A stretch of DNA of 64,000 nucleotides from Rivularia sp. MS3. GTDB lineage: Bacteria; Cyanobacteriota; Cyanobacteriia; Cyanobacteriales; Nostocaceae. The translations under genes and the position numbers were made by a program. The DNA lies in contig JAHCMI010000041.1 in the NCBI GenBank assembly GCA_019192545.1, forward strand, positions 1-64,000. The letters are read 5' to 3'. A model generated the notes under the pieces. The model saw only the letters and a list, made by a program, of their open reading frames with translations. It ran no database searches and was not told the origin of the DNA. Shown piece after piece: positions 16,566 through 26,361 of this stretch. How positions within the stretch are numbered: the stretch's first letter is position 1; every line of letters starts with the position of its first letter.

Positions 16566-16994
16566 ATGTGTCAAAAAAGTTCTTGCTCGCTACGAGTTTT
16601 TGTTTACGGAACTCTAAAACCCGGTGAAGCAAACTATGAATTATACTGTTCCCATAAAGTTGTGGATGCACAAAAAGCTTGGGTTCGTGGGGAATTATAC
16701 GCCCTACCTCAAGGTTACCCTGCAATGACTCAAGGGGATAATGTGGTTCATGGGTATTTGCTTTCGTTTGCTAATCCAGAAATTTTGAGCAGTCTGGATG
16801 AATTAGAAGATTATTCTCCTCAAAGACTGCATAGTGAAAATCTTTATAATCGAATTCAAGTGGAAATATTCGATTTAGAAAATAATTCCCTCGGTGAGGC
16901 TTGGGTTTATCTAATGGATTTTGCAAAAGTCCGCCAATTAAAAGGCACCCCACAAACTAATGGTTTGTGGAGTGGAAAAAGAATAAACACTTAA
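16566..16994 (+). CDS. Gamma-glutamylcyclotransferase-like (GGCT/AIG2) protein
   Basis: A 142-residue cytoplasmic protein of the GGCT/AIG2 fold. The signature is RVFVYGTLKPGEANYEL near residue 10. It continues with a VRGELYALPQGYPAMT segment and LSSLDELEDYSP, whose glutamate is the usual catalytic acid position. Family enzymes release 5-oxoproline from gamma-glutamyl peptides or amines; the substrate here is unknown. The gene is monocistronic, divergent from leuS, with heptameric repeats upstream. Confidence 0.88.
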   Translation: MCQKSSCSLRVFVYGTLKPGEANYELYCSHKVVDAQKAWVRGELYALPQGYPAMTQGDNVVHGYLLSFANPEILSSLDELEDYSPQRLHSENLYNRIQVEIFDLENNSLGEAWVYLMDFAKVRQLKGTPQTNGLWSGKRINT

Positions 16995-17079
16995 GAGTTA
17001 AGAATCAAAAGTAATAATTCTTAACCTATAAATTCATTTAATTAATGAAATTTTCAGAATCAAAACTTACGGGTTGCTT

Positions 17080-17649
17080 TTAGTTTACTTCCTCTTGAGG
17101 AAAAGTTTCAGCCGCTTTTGGTATTTGTACTAAAGGTTTGTCCAAAGTCACCATCGGTAAGGATGCAATTTCTTCAGAAGAACTTTGCTGTGTTTGTTCT
17201 AAAGGATTTTTAGCAAATCGTAGCGTTCCCGGTTCGCTGCTAGGAATTAGACTCGCTAGGGAACCAATAAAACAGGCTGCAACAGTTGCACCTCCAAACA
17301 TCCAAAACATTTTAGTACGACGGCGCAACCGCGTCATTACACTATCAACTGTTTCTTCTATTGATTTTTCTGATTGCGGTACTGGAAGATTCCGCAAGCC
17401 CTGCCTTAGTGATAAAAGTCGTTTGTGCAAACTTTGGACTGAGGAGTCATTTGCCAGCCACTCTTCTACTTGCTTTCGTTCTGCGGCTGTTACCTCACCA
17501 TCAAGGTAAGCACTCAATAACTCGAAGCGATCGCGCTTCATCATATTCTTAGCACCCGTTAATAATTTATTGGTATTGGGGTCGTTCCCATCCCGCAATT
17601 CGTGTTGACTTTGCAAGCGGGAATCGTCAAAGTGATGTTCTGTGTTCAT
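17080..17649 (-). CDS. Anti-sigma factor (RseA-type, single membrane span)
   Basis: A 189-residue protein from the ATG at 17649 (MNTEHHFDD). The segment KRDRFELLSAYLDGEVTAAERKQVEEWLA is the anti-sigma domain seen in RseA-like and other ECF anti-sigma factors, without the HxxxCxxC zinc motif. A single membrane helix (MFWMFGGATVAACFIGSLASL) separates a cytoplasmic N-terminus from a short exported C-terminus. It stands 230 bp downstream of the ECF sigma gene on the same strand, the usual arrangement. It likely sequesters that sigma factor until an envelope signal triggers release. A longer frame to 17739 exists but adds an unlikely cysteine-rich leader; an alternative inner start is MMKRD. Confidence 0.82.
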   Translation of the reverse strand: MNTEHHFDDSRLQSQHELRDGNDPNTNKLLTGAKNMMKRDRFELLSAYLDGEVTAAERKQVEEWLANDSSVQSLHKRLLSLRQGLRNLPVPQSEKSIEETVDSVMTRLRRRTKMFWMFGGATVAACFIGSLASLIPSSEPGTLRFAKNPLEQTQQSSSEEIASLPMVTLDKPLVQIPKAAETFPQEEVN

Positions 17650-17878
17650 CTTAACATTATTACCAATTAATACACGGGTATATACATCGGGCAAGCTTGA
17701 GAATTTACTCTTATTTTTCTCCCAACAGCAGACACACAATATGTTTGTTAATAAGTAGTCAATTATTCAGTCAAATACTTTCCCGCAGTTTGCGAGTTAC
17801 GTATATGAATGGTACTTTATATCGGGTATTAGTTAATAATACGAAGCTACCGTATCATGTGAGGATGAACGTTGCTAC

Positions 17879-18535
17879 TTAAGACTCTACATAATTTTGT
17901 AATTGAGTTTGCAGTCGGGATCTAGCTCTAGCAATCCTTGATTTAACTGTTCCTAAAGAAACACCAGTCATTTCGGCAATTTCTTCATATGCGAGTCCTT
18001 CGATTTCTCGCAGCACTATAGTGGTACGAAAAACTTCGGGTAAATCTGCGATTGCTAAGCGCAATTGCTCGTAAAATTCTCTTGTTGTCAATTCTTCTTC
18101 GGGTCCGGGAGTATCGCCAGCAATTTCCCAATCCATCTCTCCGTCGTCTAAGGTACGGGGAGCATCAAGTGATAGGGGACTAACAACTCGCTTGCGTTTA
18201 CGTAACTCGTCGTAGAACAAGTTAGTCGCAATACGACTCAGCCAACCTCGAAATTTACAGGGGTCTTGTAATCGACTAATATTGCGGAAAACTCGTATCC
18301 AGACTTCCTGAGCTAAATCTGCTCGATCTGCCCAATCAGGTGCTAAGTGATATAAAACTCTATCAACTTGTGATTGATAGCGACGCATTAGTTCTGCAAA
18401 AGCAGTACGTTCGGGGCGAACTCCGGCCTGACAGCGCAGAATCAGGTCATGGTTTGAAAGTTTATCAACTTCTACTGGTGTTTCCGGCAGTCTGGCATCG
18501 AGCGTAGACCAAGATGCAGCAATCGATTGACTCAT
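17879..18535 (-). CDS. sigG: ECF-type RNA polymerase sigma factor (SigG-like)
   Basis: A 218-residue group 3/ECF sigma factor. Region 2 is AFAELMRRYQSQVDRVLYHL with DRADLAQEVWIRVFRNI and FRGWLSRIATNLFYDELRKRK. Region 4 is LPEVFRTTIVLREIEGLAYEEIAEM with the helix-turn-helix GVSLGTVKSRIARARSRL. The N-terminus has a 35-residue extension. A membrane anti-sigma gene follows. Among cyanobacterial ECF factors this looks most like SigG; the symbol is from memory and moderate in certainty. Nearby cell-wall enzymes (L,D-transpeptidase, M23 peptidase) make envelope stress a reasonable guess for its regulon. Confidence 0.88.
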   Translation of the reverse strand: MSQSIAASWSTLDARLPETPVEVDKLSNHDLILRCQAGVRPERTAFAELMRRYQSQVDRVLYHLAPDWADRADLAQEVWIRVFRNISRLQDPCKFRGWLSRIATNLFYDELRKRKRVVSPLSLDAPRTLDDGEMDWEIAGDTPGPEEELTTREFYEQLRLAIADLPEVFRTTIVLREIEGLAYEEIAEMTGVSLGTVKSRIARARSRLQTQLQNYVES

Positions 18536-19074
18536 ATATCTTACTGGCTTTAAATCATCCCTATCTATTAGACCTGAAGACGTGCAGTTAGTTCCCGGTA
18601 AAAGTGACGGATTTATAACTGGAACAAATATTTCATGTAAAGTTCAGTAAGATTACGGTTAGTATTAGGCTAATCATTATAGCTGTTCTACTCGATAGAA
18701 CTAACTTTTAAGCCTAATTTTGCTAAACGTCAGCAAGAATAATCAATAGTGCCACTTTACATGATTGTCTATTTATAGAATTTTCAAGCAGGTGTAGACT
18801 TGTATATCGATATACAAAATCTTGATTTTATAACATCCAAGCGTCTAATGTAAGTTGTTCATACAGATGCAGGAATTGACAAAAAAAATTATCCTTACAA
18901 TCACAAATTCATAAACTTTGAATAGTGTTTTATTCTTTTTGTAAAATAAGGATAAATTATATTTTTGATAAAATTTCGATAAAAAAATCGATAAACAAGT
19001 GTTGATTTTAACTTTTTGTTGAATATACTACAGAATTTTGTAGAGTTATTAGTCTGCTGTTATAAACATTTATT
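18536..19074. other. AT-rich gap upstream of sigG
   Basis: This 539-bp gap has no credible gene. It should contain the sigG promoter near 18540-18660. A TTGACA at 18876-18881 on the plus strand lacks a well-spaced -10. Short A/T runs and a TATATCGATATA palindrome (18799-18810) are the only visible structures. Confidence 0.5.
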
Positions 19075-19227
19075 TTATTTTTGTCGCCTCTTGACTAAAA
19101 TCTGAGGTGCACTATCCGTAACAGGAGGATTAAATCTCTCAGAATCGGAATAAAGTGGCGCTTGAACCTGCAAGAACATATTCAGCGAAAATGTAATGCT
19201 TGCTGCGAGTAATAATTTTTCTAACAT
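19075..19227 (-). CDS. Small secreted peptide, hypothetical
   Basis: From the ATG at 19227 the frame gives 50 residues: a signal-like helix MLEKLLLAASITFSLNMFLQ and a short polar tail ending in ILVKRRQK. A GGGAGA ribosome site precedes this start; the longer frame to 19320 adds a polar leader that spoils the signal peptide. It is convergent with nothing close and divergent from the L,D-transpeptidase gene. I do not recognise the family. Real translation is likely but unproven. Confidence 0.5.
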   Translation of the reverse strand: MLEKLLLAASITFSLNMFLQVQAPLYSDSERFNPPVTDSAPQILVKRRQK

Positions 19228-19490
19228 AATCTGTCTCCCACTCACCAAGTTAATGATTGGTAATTGCACTGTAATAGTTCCGGATATTAACCTATGCTGC
19301 AATTTTTTTTTGTTGTACAAGTAATAGTAATACCGGGATAGACCTAGTTTGCCCGCATATTGATATTAAATTCGTAAATAAACTTAGAAGAGTTTGTAAA
19401 TGTTTGATAAGAGCAGCAACAATTATGATTAATTAACAGATTATTTAAACAAGATTTGACCTATATGGGAGTCTTTCGGGAGATAAAAAA

Positions 19491-20165
19491 ATGGTACGAA
19501 ACGATCCTTTAGCGCGTATAGTAATGTTGCTATGCTTTGTTACAGCAATTTTATCTTTAACACTTCATTGGCGAATTAGTAATTCGGTGCCTGAAACTGC
19601 AAAAAACTCGGAGGGGTTTAGCAAAAATGAACCTGTAGATTTTTTGCAGAAGCAAGTTCGACAGTTGATGAATTTAGGAAATCATTTAAAGCCCGATTCC
19701 GTAGCGAAGTCATCATCAAAGACACCAGCATTAAATTCTGTTCAAAATCAGAAAGCGAAAGGGCTAAGTGCATCCGCCCAGAAAAAACTTATAGTTGATT
19801 TAAGCGATCGCCGAGTTTATATGTATCGTCAAAATACGGTGATCGCAAGCTACCCAATTGGTGTAGGGAAAAAAGGTTGGGAAACGCCTATAGGAACTTT
19901 TGAGGTGATGCATATGCAGCAGTTTCCTGCATGGCAACATCCTATTACTGGTAAAATATTTGCACCAGGACCAAATAGTCCTTTAGGAGAACGTTGGATT
20001 GGTTTTTGGTCTGATGGGCATAACGAAATAGGCTTTCACGGTACGCCGGATTCAGAATTAGTGGGAAGCCCGGTTTCTCACGGTTGCTTAAGGATGCGTA
20101 ATCCTGACGTTCGCTTGCTATACGAACAAATCAGCTTAGGAGTACCAGTACAAGTGCGTAAGTAA
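19491..20165 (+). CDS. L,D-transpeptidase (YkuD domain)
   Basis: A 224-residue exported cell-wall enzyme that forms or exchanges L,D-crosslinks in peptidoglycan. An N-terminal membrane anchor (residues 8-28) is followed by a linker of about 70 residues. The YkuD domain starts at KKLIVDLSDRRVYMYRQ. Catalytic signature: GFHGTPDSELVGSPVSHGCLRM, with the HG and the SHGC cysteine nucleophile present. The start is preceded by GGGAGAT seven bases upstream. Neighbours include an M23 peptidase and the sigma/anti-sigma pair. The protein is complete for a cyanobacterial single-domain L,D-transpeptidase. Confidence 0.93.
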   Translation: MVRNDPLARIVMLLCFVTAILSLTLHWRISNSVPETAKNSEGFSKNEPVDFLQKQVRQLMNLGNHLKPDSVAKSSSKTPALNSVQNQKAKGLSASAQKKLIVDLSDRRVYMYRQNTVIASYPIGVGKKGWETPIGTFEVMHMQQFPAWQHPITGKIFAPGPNSPLGERWIGFWSDGHNEIGFHGTPDSELVGSPVSHGCLRMRNPDVRLLYEQISLGVPVQVRK

Positions 20166-20289
20166 TTCATGGGAAAATAGGGTAAGAGGTAGTGATTACA
20201 AATTATCAGTTTCGTACCACGAAAAAATAATTTACCGGCTTACCCATTACCTATTACCTATTACCCATTACCGACTTAACTTTGAATTA

Positions 20290-20838
20290 TCAACTCTTTT
20301 GTTCAAAGTTTGGAGCATAAGCCTGAAGCAAGGTACTAACTTGACGCAACACTTCGTTACCCGTGTTTTTGCCAATAGCTTGACGTTCGGGATAGAAATC
20401 AGGTCTATCTAAATAACGAGAAATTGCTTCTCCTACTTGTTGGGAAATAAACTCTTGAAGTTCTGCTTTCGCTCTTTGCCGCTGGTAAGTCGCGCCTTCT
20501 TCTGTGGTGGCATATAAAGGTGGTAAACGGTTAAGTGCATAAGCGGCTATATCCCCTACGTCAAGGGATTTATCGCTAGTCGCTTCAATTTCTGCAACTC
20601 GTGCGATCGCCTCCGTTAACACCAATTCTTCCATAACGTTTATAAACTGTTTGCGAGGTACCGCCACTACCTCACCGGTTAACAATGCCCCCATTAATCT
20701 ATCAAGTGCCATGTACTCTTCTATAGAGAGTTCGGAGGCATTGTCGCAGATGCGCCCAACTTCGGCTTCCATTGCTGGTGTTAAATAACCATCCTGGAGA
20801 GCTTGTTCTACAATTTTTTCGATACTCATAACGCTCAT
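20290..20838 (-). CDS. ComFB-domain protein (CdgR-like c-di-GMP effector candidate)
   Basis: A protein of about 182 residues with a C-terminal ComFB domain. It is marked by QFINVMEELVLTEAIARV, DIAAYALNRLPPLYATTEEG and a charged QRAKAELQEFISQQV helix. The N-terminal part (VEQALQDGYLTPAMEAEVG, LDRLMGALLTG) is typical of the longer cyanobacterial versions. From literature memory, the ComFB protein CdgR of Anabaena PCC 7120 binds c-di-GMP and influences cell size; whether this is its orthologue is inference. The start could be the ATG at 20838, a GTG at 20853 (MADIK) or the inner ATG before SIEKIV. There is no membrane segment. Confidence 0.85.
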   Translation of the reverse strand: MSVMSIEKIVEQALQDGYLTPAMEAEVGRICDNASELSIEEYMALDRLMGALLTGEVVAVPRKQFINVMEELVLTEAIARVAEIEATSDKSLDVGDIAAYALNRLPPLYATTEEGATYQRQRAKAELQEFISQQVGEAISRYLDRPDFYPERQAIGKNTGNEVLRQVSTLLQAYAPNFEQKS

Positions 20839-20952
20839 TTTAATATCAGCCACCCAAGTAAGGTAGGACGGTACCAGTTTAATTTACTACTTTTCCCGGA
20901 TTTGGGTAAATAATATACATTTTACTTACAAAAGTAATGAATAACATCCCCT

Positions 20953-21900
20953 TTATTTAATTGCACTGAATCGCCAGGGTACTGGATCTACAGCTTGTCC
21001 GTTAACGTACAAACCCCAGTGTAAATGAGGACCTGTAGAAGCACCAGTGGAACCGATACCGCCTATAAGTTGACCTGGTTTAACCATATCGCCTTCTTTA
21101 ACGTTAATTCGATTCAAGTGCATATAAATGCTGGTAACTCCTTGTCCGTGGTCAATGCCTACTATATTACCGTGAACTACGAAACCTTGTGATACTTTAC
21201 CTACTAAAGCAACACGCCCTGCCGCTGGTGCAATCACGGGCGAATTAGTACCACCAGCGTAATCAACACCACGATGGAAATAGTTCTTTGCAAATTTACC
21301 ATTATAGTAGCGACGTACACCATAGATTGTACTGATACGCGAACCATTTGGTCTGAGTAAGGGACCATCCCAATATTTTTGCGGCGTAACAAGTGCTTTA
21401 AAAGCTCTAACTCTATCGAGTTCGTGTTGCGTTGCTTTCACACCAGCTTTACCGGGGGGTAAATTAATCCTTTGTACCGGAAATCTACGATTTTTTACCC
21501 ATACAGCTAAGTTTCGCGTTCTTCCGTCACCTGATACACGAATTACTTTTCTTCCATATTTGTGCAATGGTGTAGTAGGAATAAATGCGCGGTACTGATT
21601 TGGTGCAATTGGAAATACTGGATAAGTTTTGCCGTTGCTGGTAACTTCTAAATTACGACCATTGGAGGGATTATCGGGAGTAACAATTACCGATATTGTG
21701 TCTCCTAGTTTGGGAGATACTGGGTTAAGTTGGACTTGCGCGGCTTCTGCTGCAACATTTGCAAGGGCAATGGGAATAGCGCTAGCAACACCTAACGCAA
21801 TTTTGACACCAAATTTTGCTTTTACACCTTCTTTTACACCTTTCAAAATTGAATCGAGTAGCCCTTTACTAGGATTAACTAAGCTGACCTCATTATTCAT
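20953..21900 (-). CDS. M23/LytM family peptidoglycan metallopeptidase
   Basis: The 315-residue exported protein has an N-terminal membrane/signal segment (ALGVASAIPIALANVAAEAA, residues 36-55) and a beta-rich region that presents the enzyme. The C-terminal LytM domain has metal ligands in HRGVDYAGG (HxxxD) and PHLHWG (HxH), with the GVTSIYMHL strand between them. All zinc ligands are kept, so endopeptidase activity on peptidoglycan crossbridges or stems is likely. The basic N-terminus before the hydrophobic stretch is long (about 35 residues). It lies 115 bp upstream of the ComFB gene on the same strand. Confidence 0.93.
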   Translation of the reverse strand: MNNEVSLVNPSKGLLDSILKGVKEGVKAKFGVKIALGVASAIPIALANVAAEAAQVQLNPVSPKLGDTISVIVTPDNPSNGRNLEVTSNGKTYPVFPIAPNQYRAFIPTTPLHKYGRKVIRVSGDGRTRNLAVWVKNRRFPVQRINLPPGKAGVKATQHELDRVRAFKALVTPQKYWDGPLLRPNGSRISTIYGVRRYYNGKFAKNYFHRGVDYAGGTNSPVIAPAAGRVALVGKVSQGFVVHGNIVGIDHGQGVTSIYMHLNRINVKEGDMVKPGQLIGGIGSTGASTGPHLHWGLYVNGQAVDPVPWRFSAIK

Positions 21901-23388
21901 ATATTTATCAACACATTTATTGTTTCTGTTGAAAACAGACGCTTTGTCTTATGTGTAGTGTTTCCGACTTACTGCATTTTTTTGTTTTAATGTTATTTAT
22001 GTCAACTTGAATACATTTATATGCTATTTCTGAAGTTGTCAAGCATTTTGAAGTATTAATTTTTAATTGCTTTGATATTGCTCTCAAAACGATAGGCAAG
22101 CAGGCAAGATTCAACCTTCAAATTGCAGTTATCTGCTTGTTTTTCGGAAATTGTAGGTTAATAGAGAACTAATATCTCCTGTAGCTGGGCTGTTGACTTT
22201 TTTGTTTTGTTGTAAATAACTGGTTACTAATCTCCGATTGAGAATCCATTGCTTGAGGGAGAGCCTGGTGAACTGTATTCCCAGTAGTTTGTCCCGTTAG
22301 TTTTGATGGGCATATCGTAAATATAAAAAATATTTTCTTCCCCCACTCCCCCACTCCCCCACTCCCTGCCCTTACCCGTCAATTTTAATGGGACAGACCA
22401 CTAGGTGGAACCCAGAACAATAAATCTCTATGAGATACTTCGAGCAAATGCACTTCCGGAAAAAGCCGCATCTTGCTTTTGCTACAAAAAAATATGCTAC
22501 TTGGGTAAATTCTATCTAAGTAATTTTTTTAAAGCGTTTAAATACAAGTAATTGCTTGGTTTAAGTTAATAAATAAACCAAGCATTAAATATTAGGAATT
22601 TCAGCTGGGAGAAGAAATTACTAACTACAATACACAATAAATAAAACAAAATATGTTCATTTATAACTAAACTTTTAGATACAGAAGTGCTGATTTTTAT
22701 AATTGAATCATATGATTGACTTTTTTGTTACAATATATAAACAAATAGCGCTTTCTTGTTAATATCAAATAGCTGATATCTGACTACCTGACATAGCGCA
22801 ATATTTTATAAAATAATTAATATTTGTTTTTTACAAGTTTTTACAAAATCTTACAAAAAAATTATCAGATACTTTATCAAGTTGCTGAAAATAAGCAAAG
22901 CTCATTAAATTAAGCTTGTCTGAGATGCCATTTATCATCAAGCAAATTGGTATCTATTTTAAATTTATTCTTGAATGCAACAAAAATTTAGTAAAAAAAA
23001 TGCAAGTATTAGATAATTTTTGAATATTTAATTTGCTTTCGCAGGATTTTAAAATTAGATAATCAATCTTAACTAAAAAACTATATAACCTTGCTACAAC
23101 CAAATTAAATCATCATATTAGTATTCTTTGTTTAAAAGCCAAAATTATATTAGATTTTATAGAAACAAAAACAAAAGACTCTAGAATGTTTTCTTACAAA
23201 CACTCTTAACCGATAATAAGAGCTATTGTGCATTATAAATACATAGATGTAATCTATAGGTTTACGGAAAATAATTATCATTAATGTAACTTAAGTTACT
23301 ATTTATCCTTCTTAAAACGCTTGCGGTAAACATTTATGCAATGGTAGCGTCTAAAACTGTTACAGGAGTTTAACGGAACTTAATAATA
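21901..23388. other. 1.5-kb gene-poor stretch
   Basis: The DNA is AT-rich with only weak frames (21917-22114 and 22169-22354 on the minus strand) that I do not accept. A CCCCCACT heptamer-like run lies at 22340-22370. The last 80 bp must hold the promoter of the FAD oxidoreductase gene. I noticed no tRNA-like cloverleaf or terminator. Confidence 0.5.
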
Positions 23389-25404
23389 ATGAAACGTCCG
23401 CTATCTTTACTTACTCTTTGCTGTAGTCTTATTTCATTTTTAACCCCATTATCTGTTGTTGCTGCACCATCAAGAAACCCAGATAAAACTGTAAAATGTG
23501 ACATCTTGGTTGTAGGTGGTGGACTATCCGGCATAGCCACAGCTTATGAAGGTTTGCTCGCAGGAAAAGAAGTTTGCTTAACAGAAATAACTGATTGGAT
23601 GGGAGGACAAATTTCTTCTCAAGGAACATCAGCGCTTGACGAACGTCCGACTCAACGTCAAAAGCTGTTTTATTCTCGCGGTTATTTAGAATTACGAAAA
23701 CGCATTCGTCAAACTTATGGTGAACTAAACCCTGGTGACTGTTGGGTTTCTGAGTCTTGTTTTCTTCCTAAAGATGGGCACCGAGTACTAGCTGCAATGC
23801 TCAAAGATGCTCAAAGAAAAGGTAAAGGTAAACTGCAATGGTTTCCCAACACTGTTATTAAAGAAATTGAAAAAGATAATGGTGGAAAAATAATTGATAG
23901 CGCTTATGCTATTCAACACAAACCTCTCGTAGGTGCCCCTCCGATCAATACTTTTACTTTATCTCAAACCATTGAAGATGCTTATACTTATGAAGATTCC
24001 TCGCGTTTTAGTAAATCTATTATCCGCTTTGTTCCCAAGCAGCAGCAAAAGGATGATGCTCCGAACTGGTATGTAATAGATGCTAGTGAAACTGGAGAAA
24101 TCGTTGGGCTTGCAGATGTCCCTTATCGTCTTGGCATCGATCAGCGTTCTTTCACCGAGCCTTCTTCTTCTAGTGCCACAAACGATCCTTACTGCACCCA
24201 AGGCTTTACTTACACCTTTGCAATGGAGACTACAAAGGACTCTCAACAACACGAGGAGCCAAGCTTTTATCAGCAATATGCTCCTTATTACAGCTATGAA
24301 CTAAAACGTTTAGCTAGTTTCCCATTAGTACATACCTATCGTCGTATTTGGAGTCCTAAGAAGGGCAAACCGATGAAGTTTGGCGGTATAAAGTTTACTG
24401 CTCCCACCCCTGGGGACATTTCTATGCAAAACTGGACTTGGGGTAACGATTATCGTCCGGGAACCTCTGAAGACAATCTGATTTATACTCGCGGACAGCT
24501 TCAAAGCAGCGGACAGTTAGAGCCTGGTGGCTGGATGGGAGGACTTAGAACAGATGCTTTACGTAAAGGTGAGGAAATTTCCAAAGGGTATTTTTACTGG
24601 TTGGCAAGGGGAACTACGGATTCTCAGCTTGGTGACGGTGTAAAGAAACCGCATCCAAATCATCGCTATCTCAAAGGTTTAAATTCCCCTATGGGAACGG
24701 CGCATGGATTGTCTAAATATCCTTATATGCGTGAAGGAAGGCGGATTATTGGTCGCCCTAGCTATGCACATCCTCAAGGTTTTACTATCGAGGAAATCGA
24801 TATTTCTCGCCGCGATTATAATGACGAGTTTTACCGCAATACTTTACCAGCCAGAATGTATCGTCGCTTAAAAGCTTCCTTAGCTGGTTTAGAAGCAACA
24901 TCAATTCTTACAGGACAAAAGCGTCCGGAAGATGTAGCGCGACGAACTCGTTCTACTGTTTTCCCTGATGCGGTTGGTATTGGACATTATGCAATTGATT
25001 TTCACCCCTGCATGACAAAAAGCCCTCCAGAAGCGCCGGGTAATACCGAGCGTGAAGGTGAAAGACGCGGTGCCGGACAAGCTTATCCATTCCAAATTGC
25101 GCTGCGAGCAATGATTCCTCAAAAAATTGATAACTTGTTAGTAGCTGGTAAAAGTATTGCAACTAGTCATATTGCTGCTGCCGCTTATCGCGTACATTCT
25201 TTTGAATGGTCTGCCGGAGCCGCTGCGGGAACTACAGCAGCTTTTGCACTCAAGAATAATATTGCACCCTACGAACTGGTGGATGAATTACCTCGGGTAG
25301 AACCCCAGCTGATCGAGTTGCAACGCTTGTTGAAGCAAAACAACAACCCTACCGCTTTCCCAGATACTTCCATTTTTAATGAAAACTGGAATGATTGGAA
25401 ATAG
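23389..25404 (+). CDS. Exported FAD-dependent oxidoreductase
   Basis: A 671-residue flavoprotein. A Sec-type signal peptide (MKRPLSLLTLCCSLISFLTP, cleaved near VAA-APS) is followed by the dinucleotide-binding fold CDILVVGGGLSGIATAYEGL with GxGxxG. The C-terminal cofactor-closing motif is NLLVAGKSIATSHIAAAAYR. This pattern fits the FAD-dependent oxidoreductase family PF12831. Its substrate is not known, and acceptor or partner genes are not adjacent. A flavoprotein with a Sec rather than twin-arginine leader is slightly unusual and implies cofactor loading outside the cytoplasm. It is transcribed alone, with gene-poor DNA upstream. Confidence 0.88.
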   Translation: MKRPLSLLTLCCSLISFLTPLSVVAAPSRNPDKTVKCDILVVGGGLSGIATAYEGLLAGKEVCLTEITDWMGGQISSQGTSALDERPTQRQKLFYSRGYLELRKRIRQTYGELNPGDCWVSESCFLPKDGHRVLAAMLKDAQRKGKGKLQWFPNTVIKEIEKDNGGKIIDSAYAIQHKPLVGAPPINTFTLSQTIEDAYTYEDSSRFSKSIIRFVPKQQQKDDAPNWYVIDASETGEIVGLADVPYRLGIDQRSFTEPSSSSATNDPYCTQGFTYTFAMETTKDSQQHEEPSFYQQYAPYYSYELKRLASFPLVHTYRRIWSPKKGKPMKFGGIKFTAPTPGDISMQNWTWGNDYRPGTSEDNLIYTRGQLQSSGQLEPGGWMGGLRTDALRKGEEISKGYFYWLARGTTDSQLGDGVKKPHPNHRYLKGLNSPMGTAHGLSKYPYMREGRRIIGRPSYAHPQGFTIEEIDISRRDYNDEFYRNTLPARMYRRLKASLAGLEATSILTGQKRPEDVARRTRSTVFPDAVGIGHYAIDFHPCMTKSPPEAPGNTEREGERRGAGQAYPFQIALRAMIPQKIDNLLVAGKSIATSHIAAAAYRVHSFEWSAGAAAGTTAAFALKNNIAPYELVDELPRVEPQLIELQRLLKQNNNPTAFPDTSIFNENWNDWK

Positions 25405-25682
25405 TTAAGGCACTTACCAGTTATTAGTTACCTGTTACCAGCGAGCAGTTACTATTTTCGATAAAGATTGTTGCAAATTATGGGTGTACGGTAACTGATT
25501 GATTGTGAGCATAATAATTTCACGAAAATCAAAGGTCATAAGCCCGTGAAAATCTATATCCTCCGAGCAAAAAACTGGTAGCTGGTAATTGATAATTGGT
25601 AACTGATAACCACTCATTGCTAACAATGCATTAAACTAATTATTTGGAATGCATTTTTATGAAGATAATAAGGCGAATTTTT

Positions 25683-26009
25683 ATGGTTACTAAAGTATCA
25701 AGTCATTATTATGGGATGGCGAACGCACCAACTATAGCACCAGAGCGTTCCAAACAAGTTACGCGCAAAACATACCCTAATTTCAAAGTGATTGTCCTTA
25801 ACGATGACTTTAATACTTTTGGGCATGTTGCCGAATGTTTGATGAAATATATTCCCGGAATGAGTAGCGATCGCGCTTGGGAACTCACCAATCAGATACA
25901 TCATGAGGGACAAGCAATTGTTTGGGTAGGACCTCAAGAACCTGCCGAACTATATCACCAGCAGTTACGTCGGGCTGGTTTGACAATGGCTCCTCTTGAG
26001 GCAGCGTAA
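25683..26009 (+). CDS. clpS: ATP-dependent Clp protease adaptor ClpS
   Basis: A 108-residue adaptor that delivers N-degron substrates to ClpC-ClpP. The core is FKVIVLNDDFNTFGHVAECLMKYIPG, with the NDD(F)NT motif for N-end residue binding. It continues with ELTNQIHHEGQAIVWVG and QLRRAGLTMAPLE. The ATG at 25683 is chosen because AAGGCG lies seven bases upstream and the longer start (25644) adds a basic leader not seen in ClpS. A DUF2103 gene follows after four bases and is probably co-transcribed. Confidence 0.95.
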   Translation: MVTKVSSHYYGMANAPTIAPERSKQVTRKTYPNFKVIVLNDDFNTFGHVAECLMKYIPGMSSDRAWELTNQIHHEGQAIVWVGPQEPAELYHQQLRRAGLTMAPLEAA

Positions 26010-26013
26010 AAAA

Positions 26014-26313
26014 ATGGCTAAACCCACCTCGAAATCCGGAAGACTTGTTTGGAATCACTCTACTCATATCGACGGCCTCATCCCGATTCTTGAACGTCTC
26101 TGCAATCAAGATAGTATTCAAACTATAACGCCAGGAGAAATCCGTCGTGTGAGAGGTCACTCTCCTCATATGCAATTACGAGTATCGGTTGCTATTAGAG
26201 GTGGGTTTAAAGTTATTGCACGTCACGGTAAAACCGTTCAAGAAGTATTTATTCTGACAACTTTAGAAAAAAATCAACTACAAGATGCGATTTTAGTTGC
26301 CATGAAAAAATAG
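26014..26313 (+). CDS. DUF2103 family predicted metal-binding protein
   Basis: A 99-residue soluble protein from the ATG at 26014, four bases after clpS. Key segments are RLVWNHSTHIDGLIPILERL near the N-terminus and a basic PGEIRRVRGHSPHMQLRVSV. The histidines in NHSTHI and GHSPHM could bind metal or nucleic acid; the family is usually described as predicted metal-binding. The tight coupling to clpS suggests a role linked to proteolysis, but nothing more specific is visible. A TTG at 25996 inside clpS is rejected as the start. Confidence 0.85.
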   Translation: MAKPTSKSGRLVWNHSTHIDGLIPILERLCNQDSIQTITPGEIRRVRGHSPHMQLRVSVAIRGGFKVIARHGKTVQEVFILTTLEKNQLQDAILVAMKK

Positions 26314-26361
26314 TTGTTAATTGTTAGTTGGCGAACAGTATTTTTGATTTTTATTCACTTT

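Noticed and set aside
21917-22354. Two minus-strand frames of 65 and 61 codons
   Set aside because: No ribosome site, composition like random AT-rich DNA, and the second includes a CCCCCACT repeat run.
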